Assembly: GCA_023525715.1 (NCBI GenBank)
Contig: CM042010.1
Span: 79,981,894 to 80,045,893, forward strand
Reading direction: 5' to 3'
Length of the DNA stretch: 64,000 nt
Origin: Cichorium intybus
Lineage: Eukaryota > Streptophyta > Magnoliopsida > Asterales > Asteraceae
The position numbers and the translations under genes were made by a program. Every line of letters begins with the position of its first letter. Position 1 is the first letter of the stretch. Under the pieces are notes generated by a model. The model searched no databases. It was not told where the DNA came from and saw only the letters and a program-made list of their open reading frames with translations. This document shows, piece after piece, positions 46,721 through 58,089 of this stretch.

Positions 46721-47951
46721 AATAATGGTCAATAACCCATCATAATCCTTCATAATAGTTCATAACCTATCATAACCTTCATAATAGTACATGACCATAC
46801 AACCCTTCATATTGGTCCATAACCCATCACAACCCTTTCTAATGGTGCAGAACCCATCAAAAACCTTTCTATGGAACATAACCCAACGCAATACTGCATA
46901 ATGGTCCATAACCATAACAACCCTTCACAATGGTCCATACATAACCCATACAAACCTTCGTAATAGTCCATAACCCATTACAACCCTTAAGAACTTACCA
47001 TAACCCATCACAACCCTTTGTAATGGTACATAACCCATCACAACCCTTCATAATTGACCATAACATATCACAACCCTTCATAATGGTCAATAACCTATCA
47101 TAATCCTTTAAAATGGTCCATAACCCATCACAGCATTCATAATAGTCCATAAACCATGCAACCCTTCATAATGGTCCATAACCCATCACAACCCTTTCTA
47201 ATGGTCTATAATCCTGCACAACACTTGATAATTAACCATACCCCATCACAACCCTTCATATTGGTCCATAACCCAACACAACCCTTTCTATGATCCATAA
47301 CCCACCACAACCCTTCATCATTGACCATAACCTAGCACAACCCTTCGTAATGGTCAATAACCCAGCATAATCCTTCATAATGGTTCATAACCCATCACAA
47401 CCTTCATAATAGTACATAACTCATACAACCCTTTATAATGGTCCATAACCCATCACAACCCTTTCTAATGGTCCATAAACCATCACAACCCTTTCTATGG
47501 TCCATAACCCATCGTAACCCTACATAATGGTCCATAACCATAACAACCATTCATAATGGTCCATAACCCATACAAACCTTCATAATAGTCTGTAACCCAT
47601 CACAACCCTTCATAATTGAACATAACCCATCACAACCCTTTGTAATGGCCCATAATCCATCACAATCCTTCATAATTGACCATAACTTATCATAACCCTT
47701 CATAATGGTCAATAACCCATTATAATCCATCATAATGGTTCATATCTCATCACAACCTTCATTATAGTACATAACCATACAACCCTTCATAATGGTTTAT
47801 AGCCCATCACAACCCTTTCTAATGGTCCATAACCTATTAAAACCCTTTCTATGGTCCATAACCCATTGCAACCCTGCATAATGGTCCATAACCATAACAA
47901 CCCTTCATAATGGTCCATAACCTATACAAACCTTCATAATAGTCAATAACC
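46721..47951. repeat. 30-bp satellite array, block 7
   Basis: Monomers from the Ty3 junction to the SINE. A marker monomer lies at 47214. The final bases AGTCAATAACC (47941-47951) are the left target duplication of the SINE. No gene is seen. Confidence 0.95.
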
Positions 47952-48206
47952 AACCATCACCCTGATGGCCTAGTGGATAAGGCTTAGGACTCTTTCTCTT
48001 CCCCCATAAAGAGGTTCCAAGTTCTAATCTCACTCCCTCCCTTTCCCCATAGGGAGTGTTAGGTTTCAATCAGGGGATGGCCACTGGCCACCTCTCTACC
48101 CCCGTAGGTGATTGACCCGGACCACCCTGCTGCCAGGTGTGCGTGGGCCCCGAGGTTGCTTCATCAGGGTCATCCAAAGGATGGGTCGGGTGGGGTCCTC
48201 GGTTAC

Positions 48207-48243
<37 letters not shown>
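47952..48243 (+). mobile_element. tRNA-derived SINE with 36-nt A tail
   Basis: A 256-bp body plus 36 A (48208-48243), flanked by an 11-bp duplication AGTCAATAACC (47941-47951 and 48243-48253, sharing one A with the tail). The head looks like tRNA: an A box TGGCCTAGTGG (47966-47976) and a B box GGTTCCAAGTTC (48013-48024), the pol III internal promoter. The body is GC-rich, unlike the satellite, and has no frame. SINEs use LINE proteins in trans. The family is not identified. The long pure A tail suggests a recent insertion. Confidence 0.85.
47966..48024 (+). promoter_or_regulatory. SINE internal pol III promoter (A and B boxes)
   Basis: A box TGGCCTAGTGG and B box GGTTCCAAGTTC with about 36 bp between them, as in tRNA-derived SINEs. 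Confidence 0.7.
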
Positions 48244-48246
<3 letters not shown>

Positions 48247-48759
48247 AATAACCCATCACAACCCTTAATAATTGACCAGAGCCCATCACAATCCATTGTA
48301 ATGGTACATAACCCATCACAACCCATCATAATTGACCATAACCTATCACCAACCTTCATAATGGTCCATAACGTCTCATAACCCTTCATAATGATCCATA
48401 ACCCATCACAACCTTCATGATGGTCCATAACCCATCACAACCTTTTATAATGGTCCATAGCCCATCACAATCATTCATAATTGAGCATAACCCATCACAA
48501 CCCTTTATAATGGTCCATAACCTAGGACAACCCTTTCTATGGTCCATAACCCATCGGAACCCTTCATAATTGACCATAACCCTTCATAATGGTCAATAAC
48601 CCATCATAATCCTTCATAATGGTTCATAACCCATCACAACCTTCATAATAGTTTATAACTCATACAACCCTTCATAGTGGTCTATAACCCATCAAAACCC
48701 TTTCTAATGGTCCTTAAACCATCACAACCCTTTCTATGGTCCATAACCCATCGTAACCC
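48244..48759. repeat. 30-bp satellite array, block 8 (right end of the array)
   Basis: Last monomers. The array stops at CCATAACCCATCGTAACCC followed directly by non-satellite DNA, and no satellite is seen from here to 64000. The last 15 bases equal the left target duplication of LINE copy 2. Confidence 0.94.
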
Positions 48760-49636
48760 ATATGAAAACTAGAAAACCCTCTCTAGTTTCTCTCTCTAGA
48801 AATTTCTCTCTCTTTTTTCACGTTTTTGCAACTTTAATTTCAAATCCCAGTCAGCTGGAGTAATTTCCGGCCAATTTTTTGCTTGATTCTTGTTCTTTAT
48901 TGTATAATCTACCTTCAGTTCCCATTTATATGTTTGATTCGAATTTAACAGATCCTCCTTATCGGAATTTGCAAAGCTCGTTAAAGAAAGGTAAAAGTGG
49001 AGGTTTGGATCTGATAATGAGAAATCGTGGAAGAACAAGGAAAAGGAATCACCCATTTGCTCTTAGGAAAGCTTATAGAGTGTTGCTGTAAGAGGATAAT
49101 CCCGATTCCAATACCATGTTTGGAGGCGGATCTGATTTTTCATCCGATGGGGATGCGATGTTGAAATTGATGATTCAAAATGGAGTTACTGATATCGACT
49201 CAGTAGGTAAAATCATTCCTCATGCTGAGATTATTTCAAGTGATTTTGGATTAGTTCAATTGATTGGTGAAAAGTCTTCGATTGAATGTATATCGACTGG
49301 AACTGGATACATGGAATCGAACGAGATTTTAGCGAATGAAAATACAGATTCGACTATTTGTTTGGTTGATTCTTCTAATGTTATGGATTCTAATCTTGAG
49401 TCGATTCATAATAACGTTGATTCAGTGATTTTGGATAGTAATAAGATTTCTGTTTCTTCTGAATTTAAAACCAAATGCGAAGCCATGGTTTTGATGTCTG
49501 AATCCTTTCAGATGTCGAATTTGGATTGTAGTTTGATAACTGAATCAATTGAGTCTAAAAACGAAAGTAGAAAAGATGAGTTGCAATTAAACGATGAAGC
49601 TATGAGGTTAGGTTCTTCTGATTTGGTTATGGTAAC

Positions 49637-49788
49637 TAGGGGTGCAAATGAGTCGAGCCGGCTCGTGAGCTACCCGGGACCGGCTCGATAAAAGCTCGGC
49701 TCGAGACCGATTTTAAACGAGCCCGAGCCGAGCCTGTGTCACTAAGCTCTATTAGGCTCGTGAGCCCTAAACGAGCCTATATATGATA

Positions 49789-49883
<95 letters not shown>

Positions 49884-50080
49884 TAGAATAATGAGCTTGT
49901 TAATGAGCTCGAGCCACGCTTAAGCTCATTTAGGCTTGTTAAGAATTAAACGGGTCGAGTCGAGCCCGAAAAGTCCTTAGGTCCATAAAGCTCGTAACGA
50001 GCCGAGCCCTATATATTTCTTAACGAGCCCGAGCCGAGCTTGGTCAGACTCGGGCTCGGCTCGGCTCGTTTGCATCCCTA
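49637..50080. mobile_element. hAT-type foldback MITE
   Basis: 444 bp with terminal inverted repeats TAGGGGTGCAAA and TTTGCATCCCTA, flanked by an exact 8-bp duplication ATGGTAAC (49629-49636 and 50081-50088), the hAT target size. The interior is full of GAGCCGAGC/GCTCGGCTC motifs that can fold back, with a central AT run. No transposase frame. It interrupts the ORF1-like frame. Confidence 0.88.
49793..49880. repeat. (AT)n microsatellite inside the MITE
   Basis: Nearly pure TA dinucleotide run in the centre of the MITE, where the loop of the foldback would lie. Confidence 0.9.
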
Positions 50081-50620
50081 ATGGTAACTGAAATTCAGAA
50101 TTCGAAATCAGGAATAAACTGCAAGGATAATGCGATTGATTAGATATCGATTCCTGTTGAGATTGACATAGGGCCGGATTCTGTTAACAAAGGAAAGGAT
50201 ATTTTAGTTTCTTCTTTGGGAAATAAGGATAACATTCGATTGGGGCAAGGGAGCTGCTGTCAAACTGAATCTAATAAGGATTATATCACTGATGTTACTG
50301 TGCAGAATCATCATTCTCAAGCCAAAACATTTTCTGATTTTCCTGTTTCGGTAGGTAACTTTTTAACTTTGGATTGGAATGGAATTAAAGAAAAAGATGG
50401 GCATATGGATATTGATAATAAGAAGGATATATTTAACTTGGTGCAACCTAGTAATCCAAAGTCTTATGCTCAAACGGTTTCTTTTAATTCTAATTCCGTT
50501 GATGCTACTATTAAAGTTATTCCTAAATCGGTTGATTCCAAGGTTGGAGAAGTGGAAATGCCTTATTCCAATCTTATGTTGGGTAGTGCTCCGTATCACT
50601 AAACTCTTTATGGTTATTTC

Positions 50621-51279
<659 letters not shown>

Positions 51280-51282
<3 letters not shown>

Positions 51283-51537
51283 TACAAGTAATTGGTGAAT
51301 GACAACATTATGTCATCACTTTGCATTTACCAATTAAACAACTATATTTGAATAGTAGACTTGGTAGTATAAATAGACCATCAATGTAAGGAAGAAAATG
51401 CATCTCATATCAACTCTTTCACAAGTGATATAAACTCTCTCTACTCTCTCCAAGCTCTCAAGCTTTCTTTCTTTCTTCATCTATATTCTAGTTTTTAGTT
51501 TGTTCATAATTGTCGTGGTAACGCTGAATTTATAACA
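51280..51537 (+). repeat. Copia 5' LTR
   Basis: TGTTACAAG to TTTATAACA, 258 bp. TATA box TATAAATA at 51368-51375. A possible primer site CGTTATCAGCACGAGGCTC follows directly at 51538; its tRNA is not identified. Confidence 0.92.
51368..51375 (+). promoter_or_regulatory. Copia LTR TATA box
   Basis: TATAAATA in GTAGTATAAATAGACC, repeated at 57209-57216 in the 3' LTR. Expected place in a short LTR. Confidence 0.65.
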
Positions 51538-51682
51538 CGTTATCAGCACGAGGCTCTAACGAAGGCGATTAAAAGACACATCGATCTAATCAAGGTATGT
51601 AATTTCATCAAAACTAGAATGTTAATTAATAATAATAATAATAACAACGATAACGAAAAAAAAACAACATTTTATTCTCAAA

Positions 51683-52145
51683 GTTATGACTACTAACGAA
51701 TTTCTTTTCTTATTTATCATTGACGTTATGACTACTAACAAATTTCTTTTCTTATTTATCCTTGACGTTATGACTACTATCGAAGTTCATTTCTTATTCT
51801 AAATTTACTTACGCTTTATTATTGCAAACTAACTTTTGTTATCGCATACTAATTTTTATTTATGCAACTAACATTTATTTATGTATACTAACGTTTATTT
51901 ATGCAAACTAACGTTTATTTAAGGCAACTAACATTTATTTATGCAAACTAACGTTTATTTACGGCAACTAACATTTATTTATGCAAACTAACATTTATTT
52001 ACGCATACTAACATGTATTTATGTATACTAATGCTTATTTATATAAACTAATGTTTATTTACGCACACTAACATTTATTTATGTATACTAACTATTATTC
52101 ATGCTCTGACATCTATTTATATATACTAACGTTTATTTATGCGCA
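51683..52145. repeat. Tandem repeats in the copia leader
   Basis: First a 42-bp unit starting GTTATGACTACTAAC (51683, 51725, 51767), then about fifteen imperfect copies of a unit near 20-22 bp of the form AACTAACATTTATTTATGCA (about 51830-52145). No coding signal. A T-rich acceptor-like TTTTTTTTAG at about 52290 precedes the gag ATG, so a leader intron is possible. Confidence 0.8.
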
Positions 52146-52300
52146 ACCGATTAAAAATAAAATTTTAAATTTTAAAATAAAAGGAATTTGAGAAGATTCA
52201 TCTATTTAATTATGTTTGTAACTATAATAAAAATAGTAAAACCCATCCCCACATTTAAACGACAAATTTAATGAGTTTTATTTTTTTTAGGAACTACAAT

Positions 52301-53353
52301 ATGTCAAACATTGCAAAGCTTGAATTTACCGCTCTTGAAGTCAGCGGAAAGAACTACATGCCTTGGACTATAGATGTTACGATGCATCTTGAGTCCATGG
52401 ATTTATCTGAAACTATAAAAGAAAAAAATAAGTGCACGTCGCAAGATAAAGCACGTGCAATAATTTTCCTTCGCAAACATATCGATGAAATGTTGAGGTA
52501 TGAATACCTCAATACCACTGATCCTAGCACTCTTTGGAAAAGCTTAAAAGAAAGATTTGACCACCAAAAGGAAGTTATACTTCCAAGTGCTAGGGCTGAA
52601 TGGTTATCGTTGAGGTTTCAAGACTTCAAAAAGGTACATGACTATAATTCCGCATTATTTCGGATATGTTCACAACTAAAATTTTGTGGGGAAGATGTTT
52701 CTGATGCTTCAATGTTGGAGAAAACTCTCTCCACATTCCATGCATCGAATATGACATTGCAACAACAATATCGTATGCAAAAGCTCAAAAAATATTCTGA
52801 GCTTAATACACTTCTCCTTGTTGCTGAACAAAATAATGAACTATTAATAAAGAACCACCAGTCCCGTCCAACAGGTTCAGTAGCACTTCCTGAAGCAAAT
52901 GCTACTATCACTTATGAACCAAGAAATAATTCGTATGGACGAGGACGTGGTCGTGGTCGTGGACGAGGCCGTGGTCGCGGTCGAGACCATTTTAACCAAA
53001 ACCAAAATTTTGGGCGCGGTTATACTCAGGGTCGTGGACGCGGTCATCCTTATAACCGTGGGCGTGGTCAAAGAAACAATAATCAACACACTCCACAAGG
53101 AAATAATGTCCAACCACAAGAAAAAAGAAATGATGCCGGAACATCACAGAACCCCGGAGGTTCTTGTTATAGATGTGGTAGCACAGGTCATTGGTCAAGG
53201 ACCTGTCGTACAGATCCCCATCTTTGTAAACTTTACCAAGATTCCATTAAAGGAAATGGGAAAGAAGTCAACCTCATCGATGGTGTTGATCTAGGAAATA
53301 TTGAACTAAACACTCTTGACTTTTGCAATGATTTAGACATCCTAGAAAACTAG
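52301..53353 (+). CDS. Copia gag, intact frame
   Basis: 350 aa from the ATG at 52301 (the frame is open ten codons earlier, but the context MSNIAKLEFTAL is the usual start of this protein type). The N-terminal two thirds are a UBN2-type capsid domain (YMPWTIDVTMHLES, LWKSLKERFDHQK). Then come an Arg/Gly-rich stretch (about residues 215-280, many RGRG) and a CCHC knuckle CYRCGSTGHWSRTC (53165-53206). It packages element RNA. The stop lies 116 bp before pol, which is in another frame, so this element separates gag from pol. Confidence 0.88.
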   Translation: MSNIAKLEFTALEVSGKNYMPWTIDVTMHLESMDLSETIKEKNKCTSQDKARAIIFLRKHIDEMLRYEYLNTTDPSTLWKSLKERFDHQKEVILPSARAEWLSLRFQDFKKVHDYNSALFRICSQLKFCGEDVSDASMLEKTLSTFHASNMTLQQQYRMQKLKKYSELNTLLLVAEQNNELLIKNHQSRPTGSVALPEANATITYEPRNNSYGRGRGRGRGRGRGRGRDHFNQNQNFGRGYTQGRGRGHPYNRGRGQRNNNQHTPQGNNVQPQEKRNDAGTSQNPGGSCYRCGSTGHWSRTCRTDPHLCKLYQDSIKGNGKEVNLIDGVDLGNIELNTLDFCNDLDILEN

Positions 53354-53469
53354 TTTCCTTTTGTAACGTGTTTTTAATTTTTTATTGTAATGTTTTTCTT
53401 TCTTGATGAAGTTTTTTCAAGTCACTTTTATTAAAATTGTGTTCATAACTCATCATTTATTTTTCTTAT

Positions 53470-56400
53470 ATGAAGTTCAAAATGAGTTCAACTGGAGCAC
53501 AAAACCAAGGAAATCTTGGCGAACTCTTAATAATTGATTGTGGTACCACACACACCATCTTGAAAACAAAGAAATATTTTTCCACACTAAAACCCATAAA
53601 AGGGCACATAAATACAATATCAGGTCCTGTAGACTTGATTGTAGGAGCAGGAAATGCTTGTTTCATGTTACCTAATGGTACGAAGTTTGTAATCAGTAAT
53701 GCTTTATTTTCCCCAAAGTCAAATAGAAATTTATTGGGTTTTAATGATATATATCTTAACGGATATGACACATTCACCAAAACAATAGGAAACAAGAAAT
53801 ATATGTTTATAATAAATGAAAACCATATATTGGAGAAATTACCACAATTTGATTCTGGTTTACATTTTACATATATAAATATAGTTGAGTCAAATTTGGT
53901 GGTTAAAGAAAAATTTTGTGATCCTAGAATATTTAGTTTGTGGCATGACAGGCTGGGCCATCCAGGATTAACAATGATGCGCCGAATAATTGAAAATACA
54001 TTTGGGCATCCATTGAAGGACCAGAAGTTCCCTCAAATAGGTAATAAGAACCCGTGTATTTCTTGTTCCCTTGGGAAATTAATTACAAGACCTTCACCAA
54101 TGAAAGTTGAAAGGGAATCACCTAGATTTCTAGAAAGAATTCAAGGAGACATATGTGGACCAATTCATCCACCTTCTAGACCATTTAAATACTTTATGGT
54201 CTTAATAGATGCATCAACTAGATGGTCTCATGTTTTTCCTATTATCAACTCGTAACATGGCATTCGCAAAATTCCTAACTCAGATTATTAAACTGAGAGC
54301 ATATTTTCCTGATTATAACATCAATAAAGTGAGACTTGATAATGCAGGTGAGTTTACGTCTCAAGTATTTAATGATTATTGTATGTCTATAGGAATTACT
54401 GTTGAGCATCCAGTTGCACATGTACACACTCAAAATGGTTTAGCAGAATCACTGATTAAACGTCTCCAATTAATAGCTAGACCATTAATAATGAGAACAA
54501 AACTTCCTGTTTCCATATGGGGTCATGCAATTTTACATGCTGCATCACTGATTCGTATGAGACCAAGTGCATATCATACACATTCTCCCCTTCAACTTGT
54601 TTCTGGAAAAGAACCAGATATATCCCACCTTAAAATTTTTGGAAGTGCAGTATATGTTCCTATTGCTCCACCACAACGTACAAAATGGGTCCTCAAAGGA
54701 GGTTGGGAATATATGTTGGTTTTGAAACAAATTCAATAATAAGATATCTTGAACCTTTGACAGGTGATATGTTTACAGCACGTCTTGCTGATTGCCATTT
54801 CAATGAAGAAAATTTCCCAACGCTTGGGGGAGAAATGAAAACCCAAGAAAAGAATGTTTCATGGTATGAACCTTCTTTATCATATCTTGATCCCCGTACA
54901 CAAGAATGTGAGATGGGTGTTCAAAAAATAATACATTTGCAAGAAGTTTCAAATCAATTACCTGATGCATTTACTGATACAAAAAGAGTTACTAAATCAT
55001 ATATACCTGCTGTTAACGCTCCAGCTCGAATTGAACTCCCAGATAGACAATCTGATAAAAAAGTAACTCAAGAATCCAAAGCACGCCTGAAGCGTGGAAG
55101 GCCATTTGGTTCTAAGGATGCAAATCCTAGAAAAAGAAGAGGAATGGAAAATATGTTTGAGCATAATGAAAGTGTTCATGAAGAAACACAAAATAACATT
55201 ATTTCCCCAGTTGAGGAAATAAATGATAAGGAGATTGAAATTAATTATGGTCATATAAAAATAGTAAGGAGCCAATATGAATTAGAAGATATAATATTTT
55301 CTTATTCAGTTGCATGCAATATTATCAATGAGGATCCAGAACCACAATCTGTCATTGAATGCCAAAATAGGCAGGATTGGGGTAAATGGAAAGAGGCCAT
55401 GCAAGCTGAATTAACGTCTCTTAATAACAGAAAGGTTTTTGGACCTATTATACTCACACCTGGAGTTGTGAAACCATTGGGATACAGATGGATTTTTATA
55501 CAAAAAAGAAATGAGAAAAATGAAATTGTGAGATACAAAGCCAGGCTCGTTGCTCAGGGTTTTTCTCAAAGGCCGGGAATCGATTATGAAGAAACATATT
55601 CTCCTGTTATGGATGCAATCACTTTCAGATATTTAATCAGTCTAGCAGTTTCTGAAAATTTAGATATGCATCTTATGGATGTTGTTACTGCTTACTTATA
55701 TGGATCACTTGACAGTGATATATATATGAAAATCCCCGAAGGATTTAAAATGCCAGAAGCATTAAGTGCAAAACCCAAACAAATGTATTCTATCAAGCTG
55801 CAAAGATCATTGTATGGGTTAAAGCAATCTGGACGTATGTGGTACAATCGTCTAAGTGATTACTTAATAAGCAAAGGCTATAAAAACAATACTATTTGTC
55901 CGTGTGTATTTATTAAGAAAACAACATCTGGATATGTGATTATAGCCGTCTATGTTGATGATCTGAACATTATTGGGACGAATAAAGAAATCCTTGAAGT
56001 GATTGAATTTTTAAAGAAAGAATTTGAAATGAAAGACCTTGGGAAAACCAAATATTGTCTTGGTTTACAGATTGAGCATATGCCAAATGGGATACTTGTC
56101 CATCAATCGAACTATACAGAAAGGGTCTTGAAACGTTTTAATATGGATAAAGCCAAACCTTTAAGCTCTCCAATGATTGTTAGATCACTAAATATTGACA
56201 AAGATCCATATCGCCCTTGTGAGGAAAATGAAGAAATTCTTGGTCCAGAAGTACCATATCTTAATGCAATTGGAGCTCTTATGTATCTTACTAATTGTAC
56301 TAGACCTGACATTTCTTTTACAGTAAATCTATTAGCAAGATTTAGTTCATCTCCAACAAAAAGACACTGGAATGGAATCAAGCACATATTACGATACCTT

Positions 56401-56950
56401 CGCGGAACTACTGATTTAGGTTTATTTTTTTTCTAATAGTTCAAAACAAGGCTTGATTGGTTATGCAGATGCAGGTTACTTGTCTGATCCTCATAAAGCT
56501 AGATCTCAAACTGGATATGTATTCATGAATGGAGGTACTGCAATATCTTGGCGTTCTCAAAAGCAAACACTCGTCGCCACATCTTCAAATCATGCAGAAG
56601 TAATTGCTCTAAATGAAGCTAGTAGAGAATGTACATGGTTAAGATCGATGACACAACTTATACTGACTTCTTGTGGAATTGATAAAGATAAATCTCCAAC
56701 CTTAATCTATGAAGATAATGCAGCATGTGTCGCTCAAATGAAAGAAGGGTACATCAAAAGCGACAGGACAAAACATATTCCTCCAAAGTTTTTTGAATAC
56801 ACTCAAGAGCGTATAAAGAATCAACAGATTGAAGTAAAATATGTTCAATCTAGCAACAATGCAGCAGATCTTTTCACAAAGGCACTTCCTACCAAGATCT
56901 TTAGAAAACATGTTCATGGTATTGGAATGAGACATCTACACAATACATAA
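53470..56950 (+). pseudogene. Copia pol (PR, IN, RT, RNase H), three frame breaks
   Basis: Segments 53470-54255, 54209-54739, 54685-56436 and 56453-56950 are collinear parts of one polyprotein. Protease motif IIDCGTTHTIL, with Cys where D[ST]G is usual. Pre-integrase zinc region WHDRLGHPG...CISC. Integrase core with D in QGDICGP, D in RLDNAGEF and E in NGLAESL. RT with VAQGFSQRPGIDYEETYSPV and the YVDD active site (55951-55962). RNase H with DAGYLSDP, SSNHAEVIAL and EDNAACV. Breaks lie near 54230 (T run), 54690-54735 and 56425-56433 (eight T). Because two breaks sit at homopolymers while the LTRs are nearly identical, base-calling error is an alternative to decay. Confidence 0.9.
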
Positions 56951-57109
56951 TGGTCATTCGATATCTAAATGAGGGGGAGTCAACTAAACACTGCACTCTT
57001 TTTCCCTTCGCTAAAGTTTTTTCCCACTGGGTTTTCTTTAGCAAGGTTTTTAATGAGGCAGTACTTCAAAGTTGAACTCTGATGTAGAATGATGTCATTC
57101 AAGGGGGAG
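56951..57109 (+). other. Copia 3' untranslated region and polypurine tract
   Basis: Non-coding. GAGGGGGAG at 56970-56978 and GGGGGAG at 57103-57109, the latter touching the 3' LTR and thus the likely second-strand primer. Confidence 0.7.
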
Positions 57110-57378
57110 TGTTACAAGTAATTGGTGAATGACAACATTATGTCATCACTTTGTCATCACTTTGCATTTACCAATTAAACAACTATATTTGAATAGTAGA
57201 CTTGGTAGTATAAATAGACCATCAATGTAAGGAAGAAAATGCATCTCATATCAACTCTTTCACAAGTGATATAAACTCTCTTTACTCTCTCCAAGCTCTC
57301 AAGCTTTCTTTCTTTCTTCATCTATATTCTAGTTTTTAGTTTGTTCATAATTGTCGTGGTAACACTGAATTTATAACA
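57110..57378 (+). repeat. Copia 3' LTR
   Basis: TGTTACAAG to TTTATAACA, 269 bp. Contains TCATCACTTTG twice where the 5' LTR has it once, plus C/T and G/A differences. Confidence 0.92.
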
Positions 57379-58087
57379 ATATGTATATTTATAACATTAA
57401 TGATGCATAATTACTTGATTTATGTATATAAGTAATGGTTTAAATGTTAATCCATTGATCACAAGTATGAAGGTTTATTATATATAAACTTTGTAATATA
57501 AGTTTATAAATTATAGAATTTGAAAATTATATTTTGAAAATGCCCCATAATGGCCGGATCTTCATGTCCCCAAGACATGTGTGGAAAGGTGTTAAAAGCA
57601 TGGGATTATTCTCTCTTTGACCAAGGAAAGGTGCATGCTTTTGATTTTAATAATATACCACTTTCTCTCTTCCTTCATATAAGCAACAATCCGACCATTT
57701 TGAGGGGGTTAGAGAGACCTTTCATACTTGTTTTGATAAGCCAAAAACTCACTTAAAATATCTCTTGAAGGCTTGCTAAAATCGGATTTTAGCTTCATTA
57801 AGAAAAGGGTTTCTTTTACAAGTTTGTGGAACTAGCATTCAAAGGTGTTCAAGCTTGTGGTGGACTAAACTATAGAGGGATTCTAACTTGATTCCTTGTC
57901 ATCAATTTCTTCCAAACTAAGCTCACTAAGAAGGGTATGATCTTGAACTCTATCTATGCTTGTTCTTCATCTTATCTCTACATGCATTTAGCATGATCCT
58001 CTTGAAGTGAAATTCGTGTTCATGATTCTTGCTTCCGTTGCAACTTCTAGTTTTTGAAACACATAACATGAACATGGATTACCAACA
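57379..58087 (+). repeat. LTR A, right part
   Basis: Resumes with TATGTATATTTATAACATTAATGATG, matching LTR B at about 61300, and ends GGATTACCAACA. It closes the LTR interrupted by the copia element. No gene; a 68-codon frame at 57550 lies in LTR sequence shared with the other copies. Confidence 0.85.
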
Positions 58088-58089
58088 AT

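Larger units (their letters stand above)
48930..50602 (+). pseudogene. ORF1-like frame with a stop and a MITE insertion
   Basis: The frame from ATG 48930 has an early basic stretch (RNRGRTRKRN), a stop at about 49092, then runs open from 49116 up to the MITE. After the MITE the coding signal continues with a further stop near 50140 and an open stretch 50216-50602 that contains KSYAQTVSF, resembling the segment before the RNA-binding domain of plant LINE ORF1. No zinc knuckle or DUF4283 is reached before truncation. Assignment to LINE ORF1 is an inference from composition and context; a decayed host gene is the alternative. Confidence 0.42.
48760..50620 (+). mobile_element. 5' part of a second LINE-like element
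   Basis: Begins at the satellite edge with a CT-rich leader (TCTCTCTAG and TCTCTCTC runs) and a low-complexity acidic/Ser-rich reading frame, as in the 5' half of plant L1 elements. It is cut at 50620 by an LTR starting TGTTAGTTC and interrupted by a MITE at 49637-50080. It does not match LINE copy 4 in sequence, so it would be another lineage. The abutting AACCCATCGTAACCC equals the target duplication of LINE copy 2, which supports a LINE insertion. The 3' half is not seen. Confidence 0.5.
51280..57378 (+). mobile_element. Ty1/copia LTR retrotransposon, young but frame-broken
   Basis: LTRs of 258 bp (51280-51537) and 269 bp (57110-57378), differing by one 11-bp tandem duplication and two substitutions. 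The gene order gag, protease, integrase, RT, RNase H is the copia order. PPT GGGGGAG is at 57103-57109. It is inserted in LTR A next to the AT tract; ATATG follows the right end and also occurs left, separated from the terminus by a short TG run, so the target duplication is blurred. Pol has three frame breaks, so it is not autonomous as sequenced. The clade is not assigned. Confidence 0.93.

Noticed and set aside
46885..46960. A small duplication TCCATACATAACC in the satellite as an insertion scar
   Set aside because: Variation of this size is common between monomers and no foreign sequence is present.
47952..48243. A functional tRNA gene at the SINE head
   Set aside because: A and B boxes are present, but the cloverleaf cannot be completed, and the unit has an A tail and target duplications, as in a SINE.
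57550..57756. 68-codon frame in LTR A as a gene
   Set aside because: It lies in LTR sequence shared with LTR B and the solo LTR, where the frame is not kept.
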